The notes: generated by a model from the sequence alone, not told the origin. A stretch of DNA of 64,000 bases from Sphingobacterium sp. B16(2022) (GCF_012030425.1 NZ_JAAUVN010000002.1:496001-560000); one strand, 5' to 3'; shown: positions 55,832 to 63,075, counted from the first letter of the stretch. A program made the numbers and translations.

Positions 55832-56068
55832 TTATGAACGTAACAGCACGTTTGTTGTATCTATTCTATTTTGTAGTGCTAAAGCAATTTCTTGACATAG
55901 TGCAGCTGTAATAATAGGTGATCCCATATTGTCTGAAGCCTGTATTGCACATAGAAAATTATTAGGTGCTGGACAGCTAGGAGGTGTCGTTCCAATAAGA
56001 ACATAATTGTTTGGACTACATGGATTGTGTGGAAATGAATCTACTGGGTTATATACATACCAAGGCAT
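55832..56068 (-). CDS. MPWY-family small protein, copy e
   Basis: A 78-residue paralogue with a slightly longer N-terminal half: MPWYVYNPVDSFPHNPCSPN, then TTPPSCPAPNNFLCAIQASD, NMGSPIITAALCQEIALALQ, NRIDTTNVLLRS. The leader hairpin is at 56078-56097, 9 nt before the ATG, and the spacer repeat (56117-56151) begins right after the stop of copy f. Function unknown. Confidence 0.75.
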   Translation of the reverse strand: MPWYVYNPVDSFPHNPCSPNNYVLIGTTPPSCPAPNNFLCAIQASDNMGSPIITAALCQEIALALQNRIDTTNVLLRS

Positions 56069-56160
56069 AATCGTAGCGCTTTTATAGATCAAAAAGCATA
56101 AACTTTAATTTCTTTCGTCTACTCTGTTACAGGATTTTCGACAAGCTCCTTTATTCTTTT

Positions 56161-56454
56161 TTATAAGTGGTACCAAACCTTATTGGTACCTTCCTGCAGG
56201 AAATATTCCTGTCTCAGGATGATGTTTTCACTATCGCATCCTGATAGTACCGCCGCTGACATTTCTTTTTGAAGTGATTCATCAATAATGGGCTTTCCGG
56301 TTGCATCAAAGCAGGCATTGATGGCGTAGATCTTGTCTGTACAGCCCTGAGTGCAGGGTGATTTTTTACCGACCACATAACGTGTGTACTGGGCGGGATC
56401 GGTAGGATCAAACCGTGTACCTTGTCTGGGTGTAAAGAGATACCATATTCTCAT
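56161..56454 (-). CDS. Divergent member of the MPWY family, copy f
   Basis: A 97-residue protein starting MRIWYLFTPRQ from an ATG with no in-frame upstream start; its alignment with MPWYTFTP of copy g supports the ATG starts chosen for the others. It keeps KSPC, IYAINACFDATGKPIIDESL, and SENIILR, but has a 15-residue C-terminal extension ending KVWYHL and extra Cys residues. The leader hairpin of the other copies is absent; only the spacer repeat lies upstream (56491). It is probably the oldest or most specialised copy. Function unknown. Confidence 0.72.
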   Translation of the reverse strand: MRIWYLFTPRQGTRFDPTDPAQYTRYVVGKKSPCTQGCTDKIYAINACFDATGKPIIDESLQKEMSAAVLSGCDSENIILRQEYFLQEGTNKVWYHL

Positions 56455-56490
56455 CTTGCTTTGCTTTGAGTGAACCTAAATTCCTATCTT

Positions 56491-56526
56491 GCTTACTCGT
56501 TTACAGGGTTTTCAGCTTCGCCCTTT
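56491..56526 (-). repeat. ~35-bp spacer repeat of the MPWY array
   Basis: A repeat built on CTACTCTGTTACAGG and ATTTTCGACAAGCTCC (plus-strand reading) recurs in the spacers at 54841-54877, 55458-55491, 55774-55808, 56117-56151, 56491-56526 and 56667-56706. The 54841 and 56491 copies are identical over 36 bases. Each lies upstream of a family gene or gene remnant, so it may carry the promoter of each cassette. Confidence 0.7.
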
Positions 56527-56553
56527 TGTTTTTTTATCATCTGTGTTATCAGG

Positions 56554-56610
56554 TGATGCTAGGCCCGTACCAGCATTTACTCTTTTGGGCAAGTGGCCGG
56601 GCCTACAGCA
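56554..56610. repeat. GGCCCGTACCAGC hairpin repeat, copy 1
   Basis: A GC-rich inverted repeat: GCTAGGCCCGTACCAGC on the left and GGCCGGGCCTACAGC on the right. A related copy lies about 180 bp away at 56734. The surrounding sequence (CCTAAATTCCTATC, the spacer repeat, this hairpin) is itself tandemly repeated. It has the form of a REP-like element or terminator. Confidence 0.6.
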
Positions 56611-56733
56611 TGCACCTCAATCAGACACTATGAACATTGTACTGTACGTGATCCTAAATTCCTATCCTATTTATTCGTTGACAGGATATTTAGCGCTTCA
56701 CCTTTTATATTTAACATGCTGTGCTTTTGATCT

Positions 56734-56788
56734 GATGTGAGGCACCGTACCAGCATTTGCTTTTCTGGCATTGGTACGGGCCTACATC
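56734..56788. repeat. GGCCCGTACCAGC hairpin repeat, copy 2
   Basis: GAGGCACCGTACCAGCATTT on the left and TGGTACGGGCCTACATC on the right form the stem. It shares ACCGTACCAGCATTT with copy 1 and lies downstream of copy g, where it could end the MauE-g transcript. The 385-base space 56455-56839 holds these repeats and no supported gene. Confidence 0.6.
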
Positions 56789-56839
56789 ATAAACCTAAAT
56801 TTTAACAATTCAAATTATCAACTACGGCATGGTTTCAAC

Positions 56840-57097
56840 TTAATCGCAATCATGATCACATTTGCTCCCTTTGAGCAACACATTGGTCGTGCTGGTCTGA
56901 TTTTCCAGTGCACAGCAGATCTCGGCTTCCAGATCGCAGGTGATAATCGGTTTTTTGTGGTGATCCATGGCCTGTATCGCACAGACCATCAGGTGGCCCT
57001 CACAGTATGGCGGATGATTGCCATAAAGCGTGTACTGGTTTTCGTCTTTCGGATTTCCATCCTTTGAACAGCAGGGGGTGAATGTATACCAAGGCAT
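56840..57097 (-). CDS. MPWY-family small protein, copy g (adjacent to the MauE-like gene)
   Basis: An 85-residue paralogue: MPWYTFTPCCSKDGNPKDEN, HPPYCEGHLMVCAIQAMD, HHKKPIITCDLEAEICCALE, NQTSTTNVLLKG and a Cys-rich tail (SKCDHDCD). It has eight cysteines, the most in the array. It starts 40 bases after the MauE-like stop, with the leader hairpin (57107-57126) filling that gap, so the two genes are almost certainly cotranscribed. Its DNA is richer in G and C than that of copies a-e. Function unknown; a redox link to the neighbouring membrane protein is inferred. Confidence 0.77.
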   Translation of the reverse strand: MPWYTFTPCCSKDGNPKDENQYTLYGNHPPYCEGHLMVCAIQAMDHHKKPIITCDLEAEICCALENQTSTTNVLLKGSKCDHDCD

Positions 57098-57137
57098 AAT
57101 CGGGTTGCTTTTATAAATCAAAAAGCGTAAACTTTAG

Positions 57138-57557
57138 TTATTTAAATAAGTTGAACTGCATCAACAATACGCCCACTAGGGCAATGGCAGTCAACCACAT
57201 ATTGACTTTTAAATGTTTTTTCCATCCCATCCTTCTGAACATACCTCCACAAGGGCAGGGATAAATATCATAGACCTGAAAAATAATCCCGGAGACATAG
57301 ACCGTGAAGATCAACATCAGTGCAAACGAAAAGTAGAGGCCTAATAATCTCGTCTCCGGGAAAAGCAGCATGAAAACAACCGAAAGCTCCAGCAGCGGTA
57401 TCAGCAAAGTCAGAATCGGTACGCTCCATTTGGGGATTGCCTGTGAACCTAATATATCGTAGAAGTATTTCATCTTAAAAAATTTTGGTATTGCTGTGTA
57501 AGCCCAAAGCAGGACAAATAACAGTACAATAGCATATGTAATAATAGTCGCAATCAT
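57138..57557 (-). CDS. MauE/DoxX-like membrane redox protein
   Basis: A 139-residue inner-membrane protein with four predicted helices (about 3-22, 46-66, 71-95 and 118-136). The loop between helices 3 and 4 has YDIYPCPCGGMFRRMGWKKH, with Cys101 and Cys103, the signature of the MauE-like group in Bacteroidota. MauE is needed for disulfide formation in methylamine dehydrogenase, and relatives are presumed to pass electrons between quinones and thiols. No methylamine genes are present. It heads the MPWY array on the minus strand, so the Cys-containing small proteins are candidate partners. A perfect palindrome lies 85 bases upstream. Confidence 0.82.
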   Translation of the reverse strand: MIATIITYAIVLLFVLLWAYTAIPKFFKMKYFYDILGSQAIPKWSVPILTLLIPLLELSVVFMLLFPETRLLGLYFSFALMLIFTVYVSGIIFQVYDIYPCPCGGMFRRMGWKKHLKVNMWLTAIALVGVLLMQFNLFK

Positions 57558-57641
57558 AATCGTAGTTTTAAACTGTGAACTAACTAAGACTAAGGTAAAG
57601 GGAAAACGAAGGGGAACGGTAGCACATTTGTACCACTTTTT

Positions 57642-57659
57642 TTGTTAAGCGCTTAACAA
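57642..57659. promoter_or_regulatory. 18-bp perfect palindrome upstream of the MauE-like gene
   Basis: TTGTTAAGCGCTTAACAA is a perfect palindrome without a spacer, 85 bases before the MauE-like start. No T run of a terminator follows on the minus strand. An operator for an unlinked regulator is likely. The rest of 57558-58121 shows no supported gene. Confidence 0.55.
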
Positions 57660-58121
57660 TTAAAATGCTCATTTTGTGACAGTTCTATTGTTGACAATTA
57701 GCATTTTTTATTGTGAAACGATGTTGTTTTGTTATGATGCAATAATAATTTCTTGTCTGTAGGAAATTTATTGTATTTTGCATCTAAAATGGCATTGAAC
57801 TTGTGGCCTAATGGAATTCTGCATGAAAATTAAAAAACACCAAAAAAACTGATTTTTTTCTTGGTAAAATGATCCAGTTTCGGAATACTTTGGCAGTCGT
57901 TCTCTCAAATACTCAGTTCCAGACCATTTATAGGACAATAAAAAGGTCAAAACTGGAGTTATGCGCCTCTATTAAGGTGAAAAATGATGACCGTAAGCGT
58001 TGCTTATTCCCAGAAAGAGTAGGGTAGCAGTGGTTTGCTGTCTGAAATTCTTTTAAAAGTGGTGTCGCGATTTATGCCTTACAACCGTTATATTAACTAT
58101 AAATACTAAATAATCTGAATT

Positions 58122-58823
58122 ATGAAGAAAACTTACCTTTTATTATGCAGTCTGTTGGCTGTAATCACTCTGTTTTACGCCTGCAAAAAAGACAATAAGT
58201 ATGAAGAGTTAACCCAGCTTGCGGACATGAAATTGCAGGAAGCGATTAAGTTAGCAGAAAATCAACCTTGCAAGCCTGCAGAAGAATGGCGTATTGACAC
58301 GTTTTCCTACCGTTATGTCGCTGTACATCCAGGTTTTGAAAAAGAGTATAATAAATTGGTTGAAGAATACAGAAAACTATCTGAACAAGCTGATAAAGCG
58401 TACAAACCAGGCAAAAACGGTGCGCTTGTTTATGATACTTCACCGGTTGTGCTACCTCCGCACTTTGGTGTGCGCTGCAAGGATGGTAAGATGATCGTAG
58501 CATTGGCTACAGATCTTGAGCTAGTAGAGATTAACCAAAGATTGGAAGTGTTATTCCCTAAAGTTCGAGATTTCTTCAAAGACACGCCCTGTACCGACGC
58601 GAGCAAATGGGGTGTAATCAATTTACGAAAAGACTGCGAATTTGTACCTATCGCGATCACCGATACACCTAACTTTAGATCTTTTGCAGAAATGGAACAG
58701 CAATACAGCGCTTTGAATACCGCTAAGGTACGGTTGACCGAAGGAATGGACTGTCCGGCAGTTAATCCCAACCCTTCTAAAAACGTAGTCTGTGTTGATG
58801 GCAAAGCCAGTGTGAAATTGTAA
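58122..58823 (+). CDS. Cys-containing lipoprotein, function unknown
   Basis: A 233-residue lipoprotein (lipobox LFYACKKD). A charged helical stretch (about residues 27-100; KLVEEYRKLSEQADKAYKPG) is followed by a region with paired cysteines: GVRCKDGKMIV, DTPCTDASKW, NLRKDCEFVPIAI, GMDCPAV and NVVCVDGKASVKL. The two CxDGK segments look like an internal repeat. I recognise no family. The LRKDCEFV segment reappears in a decayed fragment near 61430. It is probably a surface or periplasmic protein stabilised by disulfides, near the MauE-like redox gene, from which it is transcribed divergently. Confidence 0.7.
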   Translation: MKKTYLLLCSLLAVITLFYACKKDNKYEELTQLADMKLQEAIKLAENQPCKPAEEWRIDTFSYRYVAVHPGFEKEYNKLVEEYRKLSEQADKAYKPGKNGALVYDTSPVVLPPHFGVRCKDGKMIVALATDLELVEINQRLEVLFPKVRDFFKDTPCTDASKWGVINLRKDCEFVPIAITDTPNFRSFAEMEQQYSALNTAKVRLTEGMDCPAVNPNPSKNVVCVDGKASVKL

Positions 58824-59003
58824 CCCGCTTTAGATAAGTAGTTTGAGAGGGCGATGTGGCGGAAATAGTATTGTGTTTGCGTTCAATAGCAGCCCTACAG
58901 TAACCTGCTTATTTTCAAAATCAAGGCCTGCATGTTAGTTTTGGTAAACTATTGTCTCGACAGCCTTTTCCATGGTTACCTATTCAGATGGTCGAGGATG
59001 GTT

Positions 59004-59157
59004 ATGGCTTCGAAAAACTCGCAGATAAGGCTAAGAGTCTTTTCCAGGACTTAATGGTTCTGGAAAATCAATATTATTTAAGCAGATCGGTAGCCAGTAT
59101 TATAATGGCTATTTTGTAAATTCGGACGATATTGAGAAAGAATTAAAGAGTACCAAT
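59004..59157 (+). pseudogene. Frameshifted, truncated zeta-toxin-like P-loop gene
   Basis: The ATG at 59004 opens MASKNSQIRLRVF, after which the frame breaks near 59040. In the next frame it continues PGLNGSGKSILFKQIGSQYY and NGYFVNSDDIEKELKSTN. This is the start of a zeta-toxin/COG4185-type P-loop kinase, with Walker A (GLNGSGKS) and the FVNxDxIxxEL motif. After about 50 codons similarity ends at the border of the minus-strand gene at 59158. The remaining ~140 residues of such a protein are absent. No antitoxin gene was found next to it. The gene cannot be functional. Confidence 0.8.
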
Positions 59158-59739
59158 TTAATTATTCGTGACGAAATCTCCATTTTTAATAATCCTGTCC
59201 ACAGACCTATTTAGCCATTTTTTAATATGTGGTTTCAGCAAATTAAACTTATACTTATCTATTTTAAGCTGTACTACTGGATTACCAAATACATTATTAT
59301 CGATAAAATCATGTACACTTCTTAGTTTTTGATTGCAATAATAGAGCTCAATTGTATCGTTTTCATGATTACCTTTGAATAATAGAAAAGGTGCATTTTG
59401 CCAACGATAATTCGTGCTGAGCGATTTATTACTAATCGACAAAATCATATAAATCGGAAGATCTGGGCTAAAATACCTGCGGCTATTTTTTATATGCGTT
59501 TCGTTTTTTAGCACGATATTTTTTTCCAGAAGAGGAGTTTCCAAACTATTTGCTAGTTCTTTAACATCATTGAATATTAAGCTCTCGAAATCTGCTTTAA
59601 ATTTCTTGAATTTAACCCAGTAGATTTCATACTTTATATTTTCTTTCTGTTTCTTTTCTTTTACTGTTAACTTTCTTTTAATGATTTCTTCATCAAATGC
59701 TAAAAGACTTTTTTCCAGTGATTTAATAAGGTCATCCAT
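59158..59739 (-). CDS. Hypothetical cytoplasmic protein (193 aa)
   Basis: A lysine-rich protein: an N-terminal helical, probably coiled-coil part (residues 1-70; KSLLAFDEEIIKRKLTVKEK) and a mixed C-terminal part (FSPDLPIYMILSIS, IELYYCNQKLRSVHDFI, KKWLNRSVDRIIKN). No signal peptide or membrane helix. I recognise no family. It is the last gene of a four-gene minus-strand set starting at 61277 and its 3' end cuts into the zeta-toxin-like gene, so it marks the left border of the inserted segment. Confidence 0.62.
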   Translation of the reverse strand: MDDLIKSLEKSLLAFDEEIIKRKLTVKEKKQKENIKYEIYWVKFKKFKADFESLIFNDVKELANSLETPLLEKNIVLKNETHIKNSRRYFSPDLPIYMILSISNKSLSTNYRWQNAPFLLFKGNHENDTIELYYCNQKLRSVHDFIDNNVFGNPVVQLKIDKYKFNLLKPHIKKWLNRSVDRIIKNGDFVTNN

Positions 59740-59783
59740 ATCATTCTAATATTTTGTTATTATTCCATATTCTTTCTCGTTTT

Positions 59784-60257
59784 CTAATTAATCCATCCCC
59801 AGATCACCGCGCTAAGCAAAAAATAAATTGCAAATGCAGCGATAATAACACCGATTGCTTTTAAATATTTAAGGTTGCCGTTATCGTCATTTCTTAATAA
59901 TTGTAGATTGAGCATAAATGCAACTGCCCCAATGCCCCCGCCTAGTGCGCCACCACCAATAAATACTATGGAAAAGGGCATTACAGCTAAGACTGCTTGA
60001 TACCACTTTAGTTTTTCTACTATATTATATTTAAGGTTATTGATTTGTAATACAGGTATGATGTCAGGAAATGAAGATTTTGGAAATGCTTTCACAATAT
60101 CTCCGTTATTATCTGGTATTAGAAAAGGTTTTCCTTTTTCACTGGATCGCTCCACGAAAACTTCGTCTTTGTATAATGTTTGTTTACCTGTCCAAAATGA
60201 AACTTCTATTTCAAAGTTAGAATCTGGGAAATCTGGTAGTGTAAATTGGTGCTTCAT
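59784..60257 (-). CDS. Hypothetical two-helix membrane protein (157 aa)
   Basis: The first 80 residues are soluble and beta-rich (FEIEVSFWTGKQTLYKDEVF, GKPFLIPDNNGDIVKAFPKS), followed by two membrane helices (about 91-116, VMPFSIVFIGGGALGGGIGA, and 133-154, IGVIIAAFAIYFLLSAVIWG). I recognise no family. It starts 9 bases after the stop of the 195-residue gene, so the two are translated from one message. A small membrane protein beside an HTH-regulated unknown protein is a layout also seen in phage-defence or toxin modules; that reading is speculative. Confidence 0.65.
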   Translation of the reverse strand: MKHQFTLPDFPDSNFEIEVSFWTGKQTLYKDEVFVERSSEKGKPFLIPDNNGDIVKAFPKSSFPDIIPVLQINNLKYNIVEKLKWYQAVLAVMPFSIVFIGGGALGGGIGAVAFMLNLQLLRNDDNGNLKYLKAIGVIIAAFAIYFLLSAVIWGWIN

Positions 60258-60266
60258 TTAATGTTA

Positions 60267-60854
60267 TTATTGATTTTCTAACTTCCTTTTAGCTTTTCCT
60301 ATTAAGCGTTCATCCATAGGTTTGTGAATTAGGTAGAGAGGATCACTAACTTCTTCACCCTTCTCATTCTTAAATTTTCTTGATCTCCTTAATTTCTTAA
60401 AAGTACCTTTTAGCAATCCACTATTTAGGTAAATCGTGACACCTTTTTTTAATGGATAGGGGAGACATCTTGTGATTTCTGATTCTGAAAATTGTGTGCC
60501 CACATCTAGATGCTTAATAGCAAGTATTATGTAACTAGCTGTATTTTTTAGACCATTCTCTCCAACATCATCCGCAGCAGTATAAGGTGTATCTAGAATT
60601 ATTTTTTTTGTTGCTTCTGGGAGATCATCCCATACAGGATACGTGTCTTTATCTTCTTCAAAGGTGGACCAATCCAACCCATAGATTAACGGGTATGCTT
60701 CCATTAGTTCTACATTCAACTTCCTTCTACTTGATTCAATTCCCTTATAAACTAAGTTTTTACCTAACAATAATAGGTCAATTTGTTCCTCAGTAAGCTG
60801 AAAATGGAGTCTAAACTTCTTACTTCTAGCTATAAATTTCTCTTCGTTGCTCAT
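60267..60854 (-). CDS. Hypothetical protein with N-terminal HTH-like region (195 aa)
   Basis: The first 70 residues (FRLHFQLTEEQIDLLLLGKN, LVYKGIESSRRKLNVELMEA, YPLIYGLDWSTFEE) have the helical spacing of an XRE-type domain, though a strong DNA-recognition helix is not obvious. The middle (ENGLKNTASYIILAIKHLDV, SESEITRCLPYP) looks like a second winged-helix-like segment, and the C-terminus is basic (KKLRRSRKFKNEKG). No family recognised. It lies 126 bases downstream of the small XRE gene and 9 bases upstream of the membrane-protein gene. A DNA- or RNA-binding role is likely but unproven. Confidence 0.63.
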   Translation of the reverse strand: MSNEEKFIARSKKFRLHFQLTEEQIDLLLLGKNLVYKGIESSRRKLNVELMEAYPLIYGLDWSTFEEDKDTYPVWDDLPEATKKIILDTPYTAADDVGENGLKNTASYIILAIKHLDVGTQFSESEITRCLPYPLKKGVTIYLNSGLLKGTFKKLRRSRKFKNEKGEEVSDPLYLIHKPMDERLIGKAKRKLENQ

Positions 60855-60980
60855 GTTTCGAAATTGTTTAGTTTAAAATATTTGAACTCCATCTCTATAA
60901 ATATAGACCTATAGAATTTTACTAATTTGGTTATTGATGATATATAATCCTTATACGGTTAATAGTTAAATAAAAGCTTT

Positions 60981-61277
60981 TCAATCCTTGCTTATATCTG
61001 CTTTATGGTTGGGAAATTGAATTAAAAATTCCTTAAAAAATGTATCCAAGTCAATTTTTTGGAATTGAGTTATTGCATAGATAGTCGATAATGGAATATT
61101 GTATCCTTCTTGACTCCCAATTTTTGAGATGGTAGAAGATGATAAGTCACATGCCTCAGCATATTTGTTTAGTGAAGTTTCAGTACCATTTATTTTGAAT
61201 GGATTGAAATACTTAGTTACAATAAACATGCATATATTTTTATTTAACTCTGTAGCGGAATCATCTTTTGCAGCCAT
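60981..61277 (-). CDS. Small XRE-type transcriptional regulator (98 aa)
   Basis: A compact helix-turn-helix protein: TSLNKYAEACDLSSSTISKI (turn and recognition helix), then GYNIPLSTIYAITQFQKIDL, as in Cro/C1-type regulators. It is the first gene of the minus-strand set that runs to 59158. A perfect 14-bp palindrome, TTCGCTATAGCGAA, lies 39 bases before its start and is the probable autoregulatory operator. The role as regulator of the downstream unknown genes is inferred from order. Confidence 0.75.
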   Translation of the reverse strand: MAAKDDSATELNKNICMFIVTKYFNPFKINGTETSLNKYAEACDLSSSTISKIGSQEGYNIPLSTIYAITQFQKIDLDTFFKEFLIQFPNHKADISKD

Positions 61278-61315
61278 TTTTATTCTGATTTAATATTTTT
61301 AAAAAAAAAATAGTG

Positions 61316-61329
61316 TTCGCTATAGCGAA
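61316..61329. promoter_or_regulatory. 14-bp perfect palindrome, probable operator of the small XRE regulator
   Basis: TTCGCTATAGCGAA is perfectly symmetric; with flanks it reads AGTGTTCGC and GCGAATACTT (imperfect outer symmetry). It lies 39 bases upstream of the regulator start, the usual place for an XRE operator. Confidence 0.6.
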
Positions 61330-61368
61330 TACTTAATATTATTTTATTATCTTTGATTATTAATTATA

Positions 61369-61716
61369 TGCGACAATTACGGTAGGAGCTTATGTCCCTA
61401 CTGTTACGATGTCTCTCGTTTGAGAAAACCGGCAAAATTTGACCTGCGAGAAGACTGCGAGTTCGTCAAAATCTATTGGATTATTTCTATCTTTACAGAT
61501 ATGATATAGCCAATAGGGCGAGCTTTGTATCAGTCTTTCTGGAGGTAAGCAGAAAAATCTCGTGAAGATTATATTGCAAGGGTTCCATGCCGGTTTCCCT
61601 CAACCATTAAGCAGCAAGGTTCGACCTATTGGTATTATGTCAATAAGTACTTTCCTAAGCTTTCCGAGTCACATCGTTCACATAACCTTTTTAATAATTA
61701 TGATGCAACGAATTAA
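61369..61716 (+). other. Decayed coding fragments right of the XRE set
   Basis: In one frame 61369 onward reads CDNYGRSLCPYCYDVSRLRK, PAKFDLREDCEFVKIYWI without a start codon; LREDCEFV matches LRKDCEFV of the lipoprotein at 58122. A second startless frame (61549-61716) reads SREDYIARVPCRFPSTIKQQ, GSTYWYYVNKYFPKL to a stop. Neither can be a whole gene. I regard them as relics of proteins once encoded here. The remaining bases to 62261 show only short, unconvincing frames. Confidence 0.45.
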
Positions 61717-62261
61717 AACCTCCAACAAAAGAACCACTCAAGACAGGATCAAGGATCAAGGTCATCGGTTCGCCAATTTCAAATTAATAAAGAACATATT
61801 CTGCGCGCCAGAATAAGCGTTACATTAATCATAACGCCAAATAGGTTAGGGGAAACTAGTACCAAATCAAAATGTGCGCAGATAGTAGAAAGCATGGTGT
61901 AATGACCATACCTGATACTAAAAAATGCGAGCTCTTGATAGGTTATTATCAGCTTCTTACCATCCCTGAATGGTTTTATGTTACCGACTTTTATTTTATT
62001 GGTACACAATTATATGCTCCAACAAAAAGAGGATCGGAGGCCTACTTTTCTTTTTCCACTTTAAAAGTACAATCTTTCCTTTAGTAAAGCAAATGATGTT
62101 CGTTAATATTTTATCGTAATACATTAATATTATAAAAGTCGGTTTTGTTCTTTAATCCAAATTATGCAATAGCGGAGACTACAAATAACCAATTGACGAA
62201 GACTATATAATTGCATTTTCTCGATTTATTTTTTTAACCTGGTTTCCTTAATGCCCAAGTT

Positions 62262-63008
62262 ATGTCCAATCGGGTAGGGTTTAAGGGAGCCAATTTAAAC
62301 CTTAAAATAATGCAAAAAACTTGCAAAGGGGACGGCTATGCGCTATCCCGAGAGGAAGAAATGTTTTCGTATTTGAGTGAAAAGTGCGTCCCCGTTATCA
62401 AAAAACGAACTATGATAACACTCTTACCCACAAGAACATTGAAAAATGCTAGACGAATGAGATCTAAAGATCGCCAGCCTTATGTGCCTAAGGCTATCTT
62501 AGAAAAAAGAGCGAAGGAATCTTATTATTCTTTATTGATTCCATCGGAAAAAGATATTAGTCCATTCATTACTGTTGTACGCGATGCACGCAATGATGTA
62601 ATACGGATTACAATGGTCAATATGGCGATCTATGAGTGCTACCTGTTTGCTCTTGGACTGCCCGCTAACTTTCCGAGTGAGCAGATCATCGTTCATGGTC
62701 ACGATCGGGCCCGATACATCCCCTGTCGAACTTGCCAGTACTGTGAAAAACTGCTATTCGACTATGAACTCACTGTTCCTAGCGGTACAAGTATAGAAGA
62801 CTATCAACAACAGGTATTGAATGATCTGAATGTGCACTTTCAGTTAGATGTGAAAGTAGAGAATCTTTCCGTAGTGAAAGACAGCAGAAGAGTATTTACT
62901 ACGGCTGGTGAGTCTGTCGAATTGCTATGGGAAGAACAGCTGATGCTGATCATAAAAGCTAAAGCTGCAGTAGAAAAGAATCAAGAATTCATATTAGAAA
63001 AGAATTAA
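62262..63008 (+). CDS. Protein with DUF3738-like C-terminal region, hypothetical
   Basis: A 248-residue protein without a clear signal peptide. The first 70 residues are basic and low in recognisable motifs. Residues about 95-245 resemble the DUF3738 domain: VVRDARNDVIRITMVNMAIY, ECYLFALGLPANFPSEQIIV, LLFDYELTVPSGTSIEDYQQ, QVLNDLNVHFQLDVKVENLS. The C-terminal half of the thioredoxin-like protein at 52564 has a related arrangement. It precedes a SusC gene by 111 bases. Domain similarity is by eye, and a missing N-terminal signal or thioredoxin part would suggest truncation from a larger TlpA-type gene. Confidence 0.6.
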   Translation: MSNRVGFKGANLNLKIMQKTCKGDGYALSREEEMFSYLSEKCVPVIKKRTMITLLPTRTLKNARRMRSKDRQPYVPKAILEKRAKESYYSLLIPSEKDISPFITVVRDARNDVIRITMVNMAIYECYLFALGLPANFPSEQIIVHGHDRARYIPCRTCQYCEKLLFDYELTVPSGTSIEDYQQQVLNDLNVHFQLDVKVENLSVVKDSRRVFTTAGESVELLWEEQLMLIIKAKAAVEKNQEFILEKN

Positions 63009-63040
63009 ATAAAGTTTCACTACCTGTGACGCCGATTCTT

Positions 63041-63075
63041 CCGAGGGATACATTGACGACCTGGTCAACCCTCGG
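63041..63075 (+). other. Hairpin between the DUF3738-like gene and the last susC
   Basis: CCGAGGG (63041-63047) pairs with CCCTCGG (63069-63075), with an inner TTGAC/GTCAA stem. There is no T run, so a leader or attenuator structure is as likely as a terminator. Confidence 0.45.

Noticed and set aside
54001..57130. CRISPR array suggested by regularly repeated short sequences
   Set aside because: Repeat units are 320-500 bp and contain genes; there are no 25-40 bp repeats with unique 30-bp spacers and no cas genes.
57768..57950. Minus-strand 60-codon frame upstream of the MauE-like gene
   Set aside because: No family resemblance, no convincing start, and a low-complexity A-rich section; treated as chance.
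61872..62084. 70-codon plus-strand frame in the decayed region
   Set aside because: No recognisable motif, overlapped by an equally long minus-strand frame; cannot be told from random sequence.
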